NCBI RefSeq assembly: GCF_030246925.1 | Contig: NZ_CP126740.1 | Span: 310,001 to 374,000 of the forward strand | Length of the DNA stretch: 64,000 nt | Origin: Microbacterium sp. zg-Y625 | GTDB lineage: Bacteria; Actinomycetota; Actinomycetes; Actinomycetales; Microbacteriaceae | Direction: 5' to 3' | Shown here: positions 17,443-25,792 of the stretch, piece after piece | Numbering within the stretch: the stretch's first letter is position 1 | Layout of the letters: each line of letters starts with the position of its first letter | The notes under the pieces: model-generated | Seen by the model: only the letters and a program-made list of their open reading frames with translations | What the model was told of the DNA's origin: nothing | Database searches by the model: none | Translations under genes and position numbers: made by a program

Positions 17443-20400
17443 TCAGGCCCGGGCGGGGCCGCGACGGGGCCGGCGGATCGCGACGAGTCCGGCAAGGACG
17501 AGGCCCAAGGCCACCGCGAGGGCGATGCCCCACGGCACCTCGGCGCCCGTGTCACCCAGGCGCGGCGCCACCACCAGCACCGACGTCGAGAGGGGCTGAA
17601 GTCCCGCCGACTCGATCACCAGGGTGTGCTCGCCGAGCGCCAGGTTCCGCGGGATCGCCACCGAGAACGACGTCCGTCCCGCGGCATCCGCTGCCGGAAT
17701 GCCGGTGATCACGATCGGGTCGCTGAACAGCGTCGCCGAGATCCGCTGGCCCGGGGTCAGGCCCGAGACCGTCACCGGCAGGGTTCCGCCCTGGGTGACC
17801 GACGTCGGGACGTCGATGGTCGCCCAGTCCGTGCCCGTGCCGGGGTCGGTGCCGGGGTCGGTGCCGGGCTCGCCGGGGTCGGTGCCGGGGTCGATCGGGT
17901 CGGTCGGAGCCGCGACCAGCTCGGCGACGCCCCAGCGGGCGGTGTTCTGGTACCCCGTGCCGGTCGGCTCGGCCCACGTGTGCACGGCGTACCGGGAACC
18001 GGCGCGGCCGTCGTTGACCTGGAAGTCGATGCCGTGGAACGTGCCGAGCCCGCCGAGCGGCACATCGCTCTGCCCGCCCGACTGCCCGACGAGGTTGATG
18101 GCGACCTCGACGATGTAGCCGGTCTCGGTGTCGGCTGTGGCGCTGGCGGTCACCCGTGCGAGCTGGCCGGCGGCGTTGCCGGAGCCGAACGACAGCTGGT
18201 TGTCCGCGGTGATGCGGATCTGCGTGTCGTTGGGCCCGTACGTGCCGTTCTTGTTGTTGCCGAGGTCGAGGAACAGCTCCACGCCGTCGCGGTTCCACGG
18301 GTCGCTGTTGGTGGCGTCCCGTGCCGGGTCGGTCACCTCGAAGAGGGCGTAGAGCGTGTTGCCGTTCCAGAGGGTGCGCACCTCGGCGGTCGCGCCGTCG
18401 GGGCTGCCCTCCACGGTCGTCGCCGTCGTCGCCGCCGCCGCGCGCTGCCACACGTCGTCGATCTGCGCGTTCACCACCGGGGCGGGCAGTTCGGGAACCT
18501 GCAGGGTCGCGAGCGGGCCGAAGAACGTCAGCTGGCCGGTGGAGCCGGGGGAGTTCCACCCGCCCGCGACGCCGCCGTCGGCGACGACGCGCACGTCGAA
18601 CGCCGCGGTCGAGTTGACCGTCACCCCGCTGTGCGGAAGATGCACAACGGTGTAGTGGATGCCGTCGACCTCGACCGTGCGTCCGGCCGGGCCCGACGCG
18701 GCACCCGGCGTGTAGGCCGACTCCTCACCGCGGTAGGTGAACTCCACCCGCTCGGGTGCGACCGTGCTGCGCACGAGGACCGTCAGGTGGTCGTCGCTCC
18801 ATCGGGTCTGGAATCCACCGGCGTCGCCGGTGAGAGGGTTCTCGGGGAGGTTCCGCCACTCGGCCGCGTCTTCGAAGCCGTCGGCGAGCGGCACGTCACC
18901 GGCGAAGACGTTCGCGTTGGTGATGAGCCCGGGCAGGCCTTCGTCGTCGCCGATCGCGCCGTAGTAGGCGGGCTTGGCCTGCAGCTGCGCGTCGAACAGC
19001 AGCGGCATCTGCTCGGAGCGCCACGAGCGGTCATCGGTCAGACCCCAGACCGTCACCGCGAAGAGCTTCTCGTCGGCGGGTGCGGCGGCGTGATAGTCGC
19101 GGAACAGCCCGAACGCGTCGCGGTAGAAGTGCCCCTGCCGCACGAGGTTGGCCTCGGTCGCCGGGTTCACGGTGACGTCGAGCTCGGTGACCTCCTGCAG
19201 GAGCCCCATCCCCGAGAAGCGCGCGAGAGCGGCCTCCATGGACGCGACCGTGGTGTTCAGCGAGACGTGGAACTGGTGCCCGACGCCGTCCAGGGGCGTG
19301 CCGGCATCCACCATGCGCCGCACCAGCGCCTCGTACTGGGCGCCCTTGCGGTCCTGCTCGGTGTTGTAGTCGTTGATGAAGAGCTTCACCGGGCGGTCGG
19401 TGCCGGGGGCGGCGTAGGTCTCGTTGAACGCCTCGTCGGCGAGCTCGAACGCGAGGTGGATGTACTCCTCGCCCAGCACGTCGTGCCAGCGGCTCGTGCG
19501 CAGGCCGTCCGGAGTCTCCTGGTCGGCCACGACCTCGTTGACGACGTCCCACGCGACGAGCGGGTTCGTCGCCGAACCGAACAGGCCGTAGTCATCGGCG
19601 ATCGAGCGCGCGATTGCGTCGATGTGCGTGGCCAGCCGCTCGCGCAGCACCTGCTTGTCGGCCTCGGACGAGGTGAGATCGCGCCCGTCCTGCTGGAAGA
19701 ACCAGTCCGGGGTCTGCGAGTGCCAGAGCAGCACGTGACCGTACAGGCGCAGGTCGTTCGCGACGGCGAAGTCCAGCAGCGCCGTGGCCTGCGGGTGACG
19801 CCCGACGTTCTGCTCGTCGTCGTACCAGGCCTCGACCTTCATGTGGTTCTCGCCGGTGATCTGCGAGAAGTGGTGGGTCAGCAGGGTGGCGGCGTCGCCG
19901 GTGGTCTCGCGGGAGTCGATCGCGACGCCGACGGGGAAGTCGACGGTGTCCTTCAGAGGCGTGAGCGACGTGTCGACGGCGCTCGGCTGCGGGGCGGTCA
20001 CCGTGATCTCGTCCACGAGGAAGCTCGAGGTGTTGCCGCTGTTGTAGCGGGCCTCGACGTACAGCTCGGCGGCGGTGTCGTATGCCGGCACGGTGAACTG
20101 GCCGGCGACGGTGGTCCACCCGGTCGCGGTCACCGTTTCGGCCTGGATCAGGTTGGTGTACGTCGTGTCGGCGCCGTTGACGGTGCGCATCGACACCGAC
20201 AGGCCCTGGCCGGGGTCGCCGCCAGGGGCGAAGCGCATCTGCGCCTCGAAGGCGTAGGTGGCGCCGGCCTGCAGCACGTCCGTCACATCGATCTGCATGC
20301 CGTCGCCCTCGTGGGTGCGGTCCGAGACCTGGGCGGCGTATGCGGTGTCTGCCGCGCCGCCCGCGACGACGGCGACCGTCGGCGCGGAGGCGCCGGAGCC

Positions 20401-21687
20401 GGCGCGAGGCGTCCATCCGGAGAGGTCCTCGTCCTCGAAGTCGGCCGCGATCAGGGTGCCGGCCGGGGGCGCGGCGGGGGCGGCGGCGGGAAGGGCGAAG
20501 GTCCAGCCCGCCGCGAGGCGCTCGTCGACGACGGTGGTGACGGCCTGCAGCGACGGTTCGCGGTTCCCGCCGCCGTCGTGCACGAGCACGAGCTCGCCCG
20601 GCTTCATCGCCGCGCGCAGGTTCTCGGTGAGGACGGCCGCGTTGGTCTCCGACCAGTCGTTGATCGTGTTGACGACGCCGAGGGGCTGCATGCCGAGCGC
20701 GACGGCGACGCCCGGGGTCGCGCCCCAGCTGCCGTTGGGGGCACGGAAGTAGGGCACGGGCGCTGCCGGGTCGCCCAGCACAGCGCGGATGATGCGCAGG
20801 TTCTCCTCGAGGTCGGTGCGGATGGCGGCAGCGCTCCAGCTGCCCATGTCGGCATAGCTCGTGGTGTGGTTGCACAGGGTGTGGCCCTCGGCGACCATGC
20901 GGCGCACGAGCTCGGCGCCGCCGGGCTGCTGGATGTTCTGACCGATGACGCAGAAGACCGCGGGGAGGTCGTTGTCGCGCAGGTAGTCCAGGAGTGCCGC
21001 GGTCGTCGCGCCGTTGGGGCCGTCGTCGAAGGTCAGCGCCGAGACGTTGCCGGTGCCTTCGGCGCGCGTGACGGGGGTCGTGGTCGGGTTCACCGCACCG
21101 CCCGGCGCCACCGCGGAGCCGTCGTCGGGCGCGGCCGCGGTAACCACGACGTCGTCGACGAGGAACTGCACGTCCGCCGAGGCGGACTCGATGTACAGCG
21201 CCGCCGGGGGGTTCCCCTCCGTCGGGGTGTACGTGCCGGTCAGCTCGACCCACTCGGCGTCGGTCGCGGTGACGCGGCCGCCCACCCAGGGGTATTCGTT
21301 CCAGTCGGGTGCCTGCGTCACGTTCGGCTGCTGCACGCCCAGGTTGAGGTCGGCGGCCGGCTGCCCGTCGACGAGCTTGACCCACGCCGAGACGGTGTAG
21401 GCGACGGTGCCCGCCGTGAAGACGCTCGCGGCGGGCGCCTGCGGCCCGTGCCAGCCCTCGGTGCGCCCGGTGACGCTGAGCGCCTGGGCGCCGCTGCGGG
21501 CATCGTCGCTCACGGCGAGCATGGCGCTGCCGCGGCCCGTCCAGGGCGCGACGGCTCCGGACTCGAAGTCACTGGCGAACACCACCGTCGGTGCGGCCGT
21601 GGCGGAAGCGGCGGGGAGGAGCGGGGTGAACACCAGGGCGGCCGCCACGGCTGCACCGATAGTGGACCGAAGAGGACGTCGCGACAC
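17443..21687 (-). CDS. secreted multidomain polysaccharide deacetylase (CE4) - endo-1,4-beta-xylanase (GH10)
   Basis: A 1414-aa surface enzyme. Order: signal peptide (1-32, cleavage after SATAA); CBM4/9-like domain (about 35-185); CE4/NodB deacetylase (about 215-395) with TFDDGP, HTLCNH, YFRAPNGSWG and LVHDGG motifs; second CBM4/9-like domain (415-565); GH10 catalytic domain (575-915) with acid/base Glu in WDVVNE (about 718) and nucleophile in VTELD (about 835); CBM9-like domain (1065-1258); Pro/Gly/Thr linker; Ig-like domain; LGDTG, one membrane helix and an RRPRRG tail. It should deacetylate and cut acetylated xylan at the wall. The GTG start has AAAGGAG 6 nt upstream; a longer frame starting at 21729 lacks such a site. 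Confidence 0.92.
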   Translation of the reverse strand: MSRRPLRSTIGAAVAAALVFTPLLPAASATAAPTVVFASDFESGAVAPWTGRGSAMLAVSDDARSGAQALSVTGRTEGWHGPQAPAASVFTAGTVAYTVSAWVKLVDGQPAADLNLGVQQPNVTQAPDWNEYPWVGGRVTATDAEWVELTGTYTPTEGNPPAALYIESASADVQFLVDDVVVTAAAPDDGSAVAPGGAVNPTTTPVTRAEGTGNVSALTFDDGPNGATTAALLDYLRDNDLPAVFCVIGQNIQQPGGAELVRRMVAEGHTLCNHTTSYADMGSWSAAAIRTDLEENLRIIRAVLGDPAAPVPYFRAPNGSWGATPGVAVALGMQPLGVVNTINDWSETNAAVLTENLRAAMKPGELVLVHDGGGNREPSLQAVTTVVDERLAAGWTFALPAAAPAAPPAGTLIAADFEDEDLSGWTPRAGSGASAPTVAVVAGGAADTAYAAQVSDRTHEGDGMQIDVTDVLQAGATYAFEAQMRFAPGGDPGQGLSVSMRTVNGADTTYTNLIQAETVTATGWTTVAGQFTVPAYDTAAELYVEARYNSGNTSSFLVDEITVTAPQPSAVDTSLTPLKDTVDFPVGVAIDSRETTGDAATLLTHHFSQITGENHMKVEAWYDDEQNVGRHPQATALLDFAVANDLRLYGHVLLWHSQTPDWFFQQDGRDLTSSEADKQVLRERLATHIDAIARSIADDYGLFGSATNPLVAWDVVNEVVADQETPDGLRTSRWHDVLGEEYIHLAFELADEAFNETYAAPGTDRPVKLFINDYNTEQDRKGAQYEALVRRMVDAGTPLDGVGHQFHVSLNTTVASMEAALARFSGMGLLQEVTELDVTVNPATEANLVRQGHFYRDAFGLFRDYHAAAPADEKLFAVTVWGLTDDRSWRSEQMPLLFDAQLQAKPAYYGAIGDDEGLPGLITNANVFAGDVPLADGFEDAAEWRNLPENPLTGDAGGFQTRWSDDHLTVLVRSTVAPERVEFTYRGEESAYTPGAASGPAGRTVEVDGIHYTVVHLPHSGVTVNSTAAFDVRVVADGGVAGGWNSPGSTGQLTFFGPLATLQVPELPAPVVNAQIDDVWQRAAAATTATTVEGSPDGATAEVRTLWNGNTLYALFEVTDPARDATNSDPWNRDGVELFLDLGNNKNGTYGPNDTQIRITADNQLSFGSGNAAGQLARVTASATADTETGYIVEVAINLVGQSGGQSDVPLGGLGTFHGIDFQVNDGRAGSRYAVHTWAEPTGTGYQNTARWGVAELVAAPTDPIDPGTDPGEPGTDPGTDPGTGTDWATIDVPTSVTQGGTLPVTVSGLTPGQRISATLFSDPIVITGIPAADAAGRTSFSVAIPRNLALGEHTLVIESAGLQPLSTSVLVVAPRLGDTGAEVPWGIALAVALGLVLAGLVAIRRPRRGPARA

Positions 21688-21759
21688 GGGGCGCTCCTTT
21701 GCGCATCGATTTGTGGTGCGGCCGAACATATCCGCATCCCGTGACGGCGCGGCAGGGCG

Positions 21760-21779
21760 TTATCGAACCGTTACGAAAC
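21760..21779 (-). promoter_or_regulatory. putative operator upstream of CE4-GH10 gene
   Basis: The minus strand reads GTTTCGTAACGGTTCGATAA, a pseudo-palindrome with TCG..AA..GTT.CGA symmetry. It matches the box at 22105-22124 in 13 of 20 positions. It lies about 75 nt upstream of the start, ahead of a TATGTT that could be the -10. Confidence 0.4.
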
Positions 21780-22104
21780 CCCGCCCGGGTTTTCGAACAC
21801 GGCCACATCTCCCGGGGACGCGTGGCAGTAGTACAGCGGCGAGATGCGGCCGTCGGCATCGCGGCTCGCCGCCGCCCGCCCGCTGGTGACCTTCGGGGCG
21901 CTGTCGCACCTCGTTCTCGCGGTGCCGGTCGTCACGTTCACCACCGACGTCGTGCTGGCACACGTGGCGGTGCTCTTCGCGGCGTTCGCGCTGTCAACGC
22001 CGTGGTGATGACGGCCGACGTCACGGTGTCGTTCGTCGCTGCGGGCGAGTAAGGACACGAGAGGCTACGCCCGCCAGGGAACCGCGTCAACGGGGCGCTC
22101 GACG

Positions 22105-22124
22105 GTGTCGAAAACGTTTGACGA
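22105..22124 (+). promoter_or_regulatory. CRE-like operator overlapping the -35 of the GH10-WxL gene
   Basis: GTGTCGAAAACGTTTGACGA contains the perfect palindrome AAACGTTT (22112-22119), the usual core of LacI-family operators. It overlaps the -35 hexamer TTGACG (22118-22123). Binding there would block polymerase. No LacI gene lies in the window. Confidence 0.5.
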
Positions 22125-22146
22125 GGCGCGAGCCCGTGGTTACGTT
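22118..22146 (+). promoter_or_regulatory. promoter of the GH10-WxL xylanase gene
   Basis: A -35 TTGACG (22118-22123) and a -10 TACGTT (22141-22146) are separated by exactly 17 bp. The expected start near 22153 leaves a leader of about 53 nt that carries GGAAGAGG before the ATG. Confidence 0.6.
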
Positions 22147-22205
22147 CGGACGACCTCGCGGGGGGTGACACCCCGCTCATCGGGACTCAAGGAAGAGGTC
22201 GCACG

Positions 22206-24362
22206 ATGCAATATCCACCATTCCGCCGCGCTCGCGCCGGAACCGACCGCCGCAGCCTGCGGCGCCCAGCGGGCGGGGTCGCCGCGGCGGCCGCGCTGGC
22301 GCTGGCCCTGACCGGGCTGGCTGTTCCGGCTCAGGCCGCCGAGACGTATGACGTGGAGATCCGCGTGACGGGGGAGGGGCAGACCACCGGCGCCGGCACC
22401 TACGCTGCGGGCGAGACCGTGCAGCTGGACGCCATGCCGGCAGCCGGCAACGTCTGGGGCGGCTGGACCTCGGAGCAGCTGGACTGGCTCCGAGCGCGCC
22501 TGGACTCGTTCACCATGCCGGCATCCGACGTCGTCATCGACACGTCGTTCCGGCCGCAGGCGCGCCCCCTGAAGGAGGTCTACGACGGGCTGTTCCAGAT
22601 GGGCAACATCTGGTCGGGACCGCAGACCTACGAGGCGGGCTCGCCGGCGTCGGAGCGGATCGAGCGCGACTTCGAGGTGATGACGGCCGAGAACGCCATG
22701 AAGCCCGAGTCGCTGCTTCCCAACGCCAACATCGACGACACCACCGGGGCGTTCACGTTCAACTGGGGTGAGGCCGACCGGTTCGTCGACGAGACCATCG
22801 CCCGCGGCTCCACCGTGCACGGGCACGTGCTGGTGTGGCACGGCCAGTCGCCGCCCAAACTGAACTCCGGCACGACCGGCGGGACGCGCGAGCTCGCCCG
22901 CGAGAACATGCGTCGCTACATCCAAGAGGTGCTCACGCACTTCAGCGGCCGCGTGCCGACCTGGGACGTCGTCAACGAGGCCTTCGTCGACGGGCTGGAA
23001 TCCTTCGACCCCGAGACGCAGAACTGGGAGGACTTCCTGCGCGGGGGCCCGAACGGCGGACAGTCGAACTGGTACACGGTGTACTCCGAGGGTGCCGACG
23101 TCGACGCGGGGGAGAGCGCCGGCGACTTCATCTACGACGCGTTCGTGTTCGCGCGCCAGTACGGCCCCGAGGTCAACCTGCAGTACAACGACTTCAACAT
23201 GTTCCAGTCGGCGGGCAAGGGCCGCGCGGCCGTCACGATGGCCAAAGACCTCAACGCCCGGTACGCCGCCGAGTACCCCGAGGACCCGCGGCCGCTCATC
23301 GAGACGATCGGCATGCAGTCGCACAACTACATCAACCAGACCCCGGCCTTCGCGTGCGGGGACCGCACACAGCTGGGCGGGCTCGTCGACGAGGACGCCG
23401 AGTCGTGGCAGGCGGGCGCCTGCTCGAACGCCGCGTCGGTCGAGGCGACGATCCAGCAGATCATCGATGCCGGCCTCAAGGTCGCCATCAGTGAGCTGGA
23501 CCTCATGGTCTGGGAGGCGTGGAACGCCGAGCCCGAGACCTCGAACGCGGCGAACTACCGGGACCTGAACGACCCGGAGGTGCGCGACCGCATCTCGCGT
23601 GGCGAGTTCACCTACTGGGTCGACAAGATCTCGCATCGCGCCGAGCTCGAAGAGATCCAGGCGCAGCGGTTCGCGGAGTACTTCTCCGTCTACACGAAGT
23701 ACGCCGACGCCATCGACCGGGTCACCTTCTGGGGCCTGAACGACCAGCGCAGCTGGCGTGCGACGCACAACCCGCTGCTGCTGAACGGCGACTGGTCGGA
23801 GAAGCTGGCGATGTGGGCGGTGTCCGACCCGCAGGGCTGGTACGACCGCGATGCGGCCGACGGCGACGGCATCCCGATCGAAGCCACCGTGCCCGAGGCC
23901 TCGGAGCCCGGGAGCCTGTCGCTCACGGTGGCCGATTACGGGGACGGGGTGAAGCTGGACTCCGCGCAGAACGCCGGCGACCGGCTGCGTTTCACCGGCT
24001 CGCTGCCGACGATCACCGTCACCGACTCCCGCAACGACGAGCAGGCGAGCGACGGCGGGTGGTCGACCTCCGGCCAGTCGACCTCCCTCGTCTCCGGTGA
24101 GCGCACGCTGACGGCCGACCACCTCGGCTGGACGCCCAAGGTGCTCACCCCGCGCCCCGGCGTCACCGCCGGCGCATGGGTCCCGACGGTGCTGAGCAAC
24201 GGGCCGGGTCTGGCCACCGCGCAGCGCCTGGCCGCAGCCACGGCGGACGGTCGGTACGGGTCGACGCAGCTCAGCGCCGGCCTCGTGCTCGACGTGCCCG
24301 TCGGCACGGCGCCGGGCACCTACCGCGGCACCCTCACGGTGTCGCTGTTCCCGGTGGACTGA
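22206..24362 (+). CDS. secreted GH10 endo-xylanase with C-terminal WxL-like wall-binding domain
   Basis: A 718-aa enzyme. The signal peptide ends near residue 45 (VPAQA|AET). A short beta-repeat of InlB/bacterial-repeat type (about 48-118) carries GTYAAGETVQLDAMPAAG. The GH10 domain (120-555) has acid/base Glu258 in WDVVNEAF and nucleophile Glu430 in ISELDLM. The last 140 residues (RFTGSLPTITVTDSR, then GGWSTSGQSTSLVSG, LGWTPKVL and GTYRGTLTVSLFP) follow the layout of WxL domains, which bind peptidoglycan non-covalently. The next gene encodes the DUF916-type partner of such systems. It should cut xylan at the cell surface. Shine-Dalgarno GGAAGAGG. Confidence 0.88.
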   Translation: MQYPPFRRARAGTDRRSLRRPAGGVAAAAALALALTGLAVPAQAAETYDVEIRVTGEGQTTGAGTYAAGETVQLDAMPAAGNVWGGWTSEQLDWLRARLDSFTMPASDVVIDTSFRPQARPLKEVYDGLFQMGNIWSGPQTYEAGSPASERIERDFEVMTAENAMKPESLLPNANIDDTTGAFTFNWGEADRFVDETIARGSTVHGHVLVWHGQSPPKLNSGTTGGTRELARENMRRYIQEVLTHFSGRVPTWDVVNEAFVDGLESFDPETQNWEDFLRGGPNGGQSNWYTVYSEGADVDAGESAGDFIYDAFVFARQYGPEVNLQYNDFNMFQSAGKGRAAVTMAKDLNARYAAEYPEDPRPLIETIGMQSHNYINQTPAFACGDRTQLGGLVDEDAESWQAGACSNAASVEATIQQIIDAGLKVAISELDLMVWEAWNAEPETSNAANYRDLNDPEVRDRISRGEFTYWVDKISHRAELEEIQAQRFAEYFSVYTKYADAIDRVTFWGLNDQRSWRATHNPLLLNGDWSEKLAMWAVSDPQGWYDRDAADGDGIPIEATVPEASEPGSLSLTVADYGDGVKLDSAQNAGDRLRFTGSLPTITVTDSRNDEQASDGGWSTSGQSTSLVSGERTLTADHLGWTPKVLTPRPGVTAGAWVPTVLSNGPGLATAQRLAAATADGRYGSTQLSAGLVLDVPVGTAPGTYRGTLTVSLFPVD

Positions 24363-24375
24363 CACCGGGACACGC

Positions 24376-24417
24376 AAAGGGGGGTGGAAGCCGGCCCGAC
24401 GGCATCCACCCCCCTTT
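24376..24417. terminator. bidirectional hairpin between GH10-WxL and DUF916-type genes
   Basis: The arms AAAGGGGGGTGGA (24376-24388) and TCCACCCCCCTTT (24405-24417) pair perfectly over 13 bp around a 16-nt loop. It sits between convergent genes, 14 nt after the xylanase stop. Confidence 0.75.
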
Positions 24418-24490
24418 CGCGTGCCGTCGGTGGGCCATCCGCGATTCCACCGGACGGCCGCGCGCGGCCTGCTGTCGCGCGCCGACTCCG

Positions 24491-25627
24491 TCAGTCTGCG
24501 GCGCCGCCGCGCGCTGCGCCGGCGGTCGTGGGGCCTGCAGCCTCCTCCGGTTCGGCGGGGCTGGATCCGGATGCGGAAGCGGGAGCGGATGCCACGGCCT
24601 CGGCCACGGCGGCGTCGATGCGCGCCTGCATCAGCGCGCGCGATCGGCGCCGCTGGCGGCGGATCACGAAGAACGCGACCACGAGCAGCGCGAGGAGGGC
24701 GAGCTGCGCCCAGGGGATCGTCCAGACGGTGAAGGTCGTGGATGCCGTCTCGGTGGGAGCGGCGATGTCGTCCTCGCCCACCACCAGGGGGGTGACGGTG
24801 ACCTCGCCCCATCCGAACACGAGCGGCCAGCCCGTCAGTTCCACGCTCGACACCGCGCGGCGGCCAGGCAGGATCTCGCGGGTCTCCGCCGTCGCGCTGG
24901 CGGCGCCGAGCCCGAAGGATCCCGCGACGTCGACGACCGTCGAGGCGCCGAGTCTGACGTTGCCGTCGTTCACGAGCGCGTATCCGACCTGCACCACGCC
25001 GGGGGCGAAGGGATTCCACGAGGGCTGCCACGCCGCCGTCACCTCCTCGGGGGTGATCGCCGCAACGACATCGCCCGCGACGCGCAGGTGCACGCGCACG
25101 CCGACCCTGCTTGTCATCTGCACGGCGTCGCCGACTTCCTGCACGAGCTCGGCGACGATGCCGGCAGGGTGGTCGCCCGGGGAGGCATCCGCCGGGACCG
25201 CGATGGTGACGGGAAGGGTCACGGCGGCTCCGGCATCCAGCGCGATGACCTGTCCGCCTTCGGCGCGCGGGGTGGAGCCCTCGACGGGCTCGACGCTGAC
25301 CCATGACCCGCCGTCGACGGGCGTTTCGCCGGGGGGAAGCAGATCGAAGTCGCCGCTGTCCGAGATGATCCCGTCGCTCGCATAGACGTTGAACGCGGCC
25401 GGCTGTTCACTGAAGTTCGTCACCGTCACGGAGTCCTGTGCGCTCGAGCCGGGATCGATGGTGTGCCGCAGCGAGACCCGCGCGTCCGCGCCGTCGGCCC
25501 CCGCCGGCTGGATCGACCAGGTCGTCGCGCCGTCGGTGCCCTCGGTGGCGGCAACGGCGCCGGCGGCGGGAGCCAGGGCGAGAGCCACCAGAACCGTCGC
25601 GGCGAGCAGCGACACGGTCTTGTTCAC
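24491..25627 (-). CDS. DUF916-type WxL-system membrane protein
   Basis: A 378-aa protein with a signal peptide (about 1-28) and an extracellular beta-sandwich region starting WSIQPAGADGADARVSLRHT and including VTVTNFSEQPAAFNVYASDG, as in DUF916 (WxL peptidoglycan-binding) proteins. A second beta domain follows (about 190-300). One membrane helix, WAQLALLALLVVAFFVI, precedes RRQRRRSRA and a long Ala/Pro-rich cytoplasmic tail. In Gram-positive WxL clusters such proteins pair with WxL-domain proteins at the wall; here the partner is the adjacent convergent xylanase. The GTG start has GAAGGG upstream. Confidence 0.78.
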   Translation of the reverse strand: MNKTVSLLAATVLVALALAPAAGAVAATEGTDGATTWSIQPAGADGADARVSLRHTIDPGSSAQDSVTVTNFSEQPAAFNVYASDGIISDSGDFDLLPPGETPVDGGSWVSVEPVEGSTPRAEGGQVIALDAGAAVTLPVTIAVPADASPGDHPAGIVAELVQEVGDAVQMTSRVGVRVHLRVAGDVVAAITPEEVTAAWQPSWNPFAPGVVQVGYALVNDGNVRLGASTVVDVAGSFGLGAASATAETREILPGRRAVSSVELTGWPLVFGWGEVTVTPLVVGEDDIAAPTETASTTFTVWTIPWAQLALLALLVVAFFVIRRQRRRSRALMQARIDAAVAEAVASAPASASGSSPAEPEEAAGPTTAGAARGGAAD

Positions 25628-25664
25628 AGGTGCCCTTCGATCGGGAGTGCGCGATGTAAACGCG

Positions 25665-25693
25665 ACCCTAGGGTGGCCTGCCGCCATGGTCAA
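25665..25693 (-). promoter_or_regulatory. promoter of the DUF916-type gene
   Basis: On the minus strand the -35 TTGACC (25693-25688) and the -10 TAGGGT (25670-25665) are separated by exactly 17 bp. The predicted start near 25658 leaves a leader of about 30 nt. It is one of the best housekeeping-type promoters in the window. Confidence 0.6.
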
Positions 25694-25747
25694 CGTTCGG
25701 GGTCCGCGATGCGGGCCGATGGGCTGGACGCGGCATCCGTTCCGGTA

Positions 25748-25765
25748 TACGTTGTCGTCAGCAAC
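25748..25765 (+). promoter_or_regulatory. -10 and overlapping inverted repeat of xylA
   Basis: A TACGTT at 25748-25753 is a possible -10. The inverted repeat GTTG (25751-25754) and CAAC (25762-25765) covers the expected transcription start. It is a candidate site for the ROK regulator, but no consensus is available from this window alone. Confidence 0.35.
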
Positions 25766-25792
25766 ATTTAGCGCCACCAACGAAGGAGCGTC

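Larger units (their letters stand above)
21688..22205. other. 518-bp divergent intergenic region between the two xylanase genes
   Basis: It holds the promoters of both xylanases and two related pseudo-palindromes (21760-21779 and 22105-22124). The middle contains an open frame at 21844-22008 (54 codons, hydrophobic C-terminal half, MRPSASRLAAARPL start) without a convincing ribosome binding site, which could be a decayed gene or chance. No tRNA-like or other RNA structure is evident to me. Confidence 0.6.

Noticed and set aside
17377..21744. A 1455-codon open frame on the plus strand, opposite the CE4-GH10 gene
   Set aside because: It is low-complexity Arg/Val/Gly/Asp sequence with no domain, and the opposite strand has a complete multidomain enzyme. 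In GC-rich DNA such antisense frames are expected.
21844..22008. A 54-codon frame with hydrophobic segments in the gap between the xylanases
   Set aside because: No good ribosome binding site or -10 at the right distance, and no family match. It may be a decayed gene, but I cannot support calling it.
22140..25304. A 1054-codon minus-strand frame across the GH10-WxL gene
   Set aside because: Shadow of the xylanase frame; it also runs through the terminator hairpin and part of the DUF916-type gene in a wrong frame.
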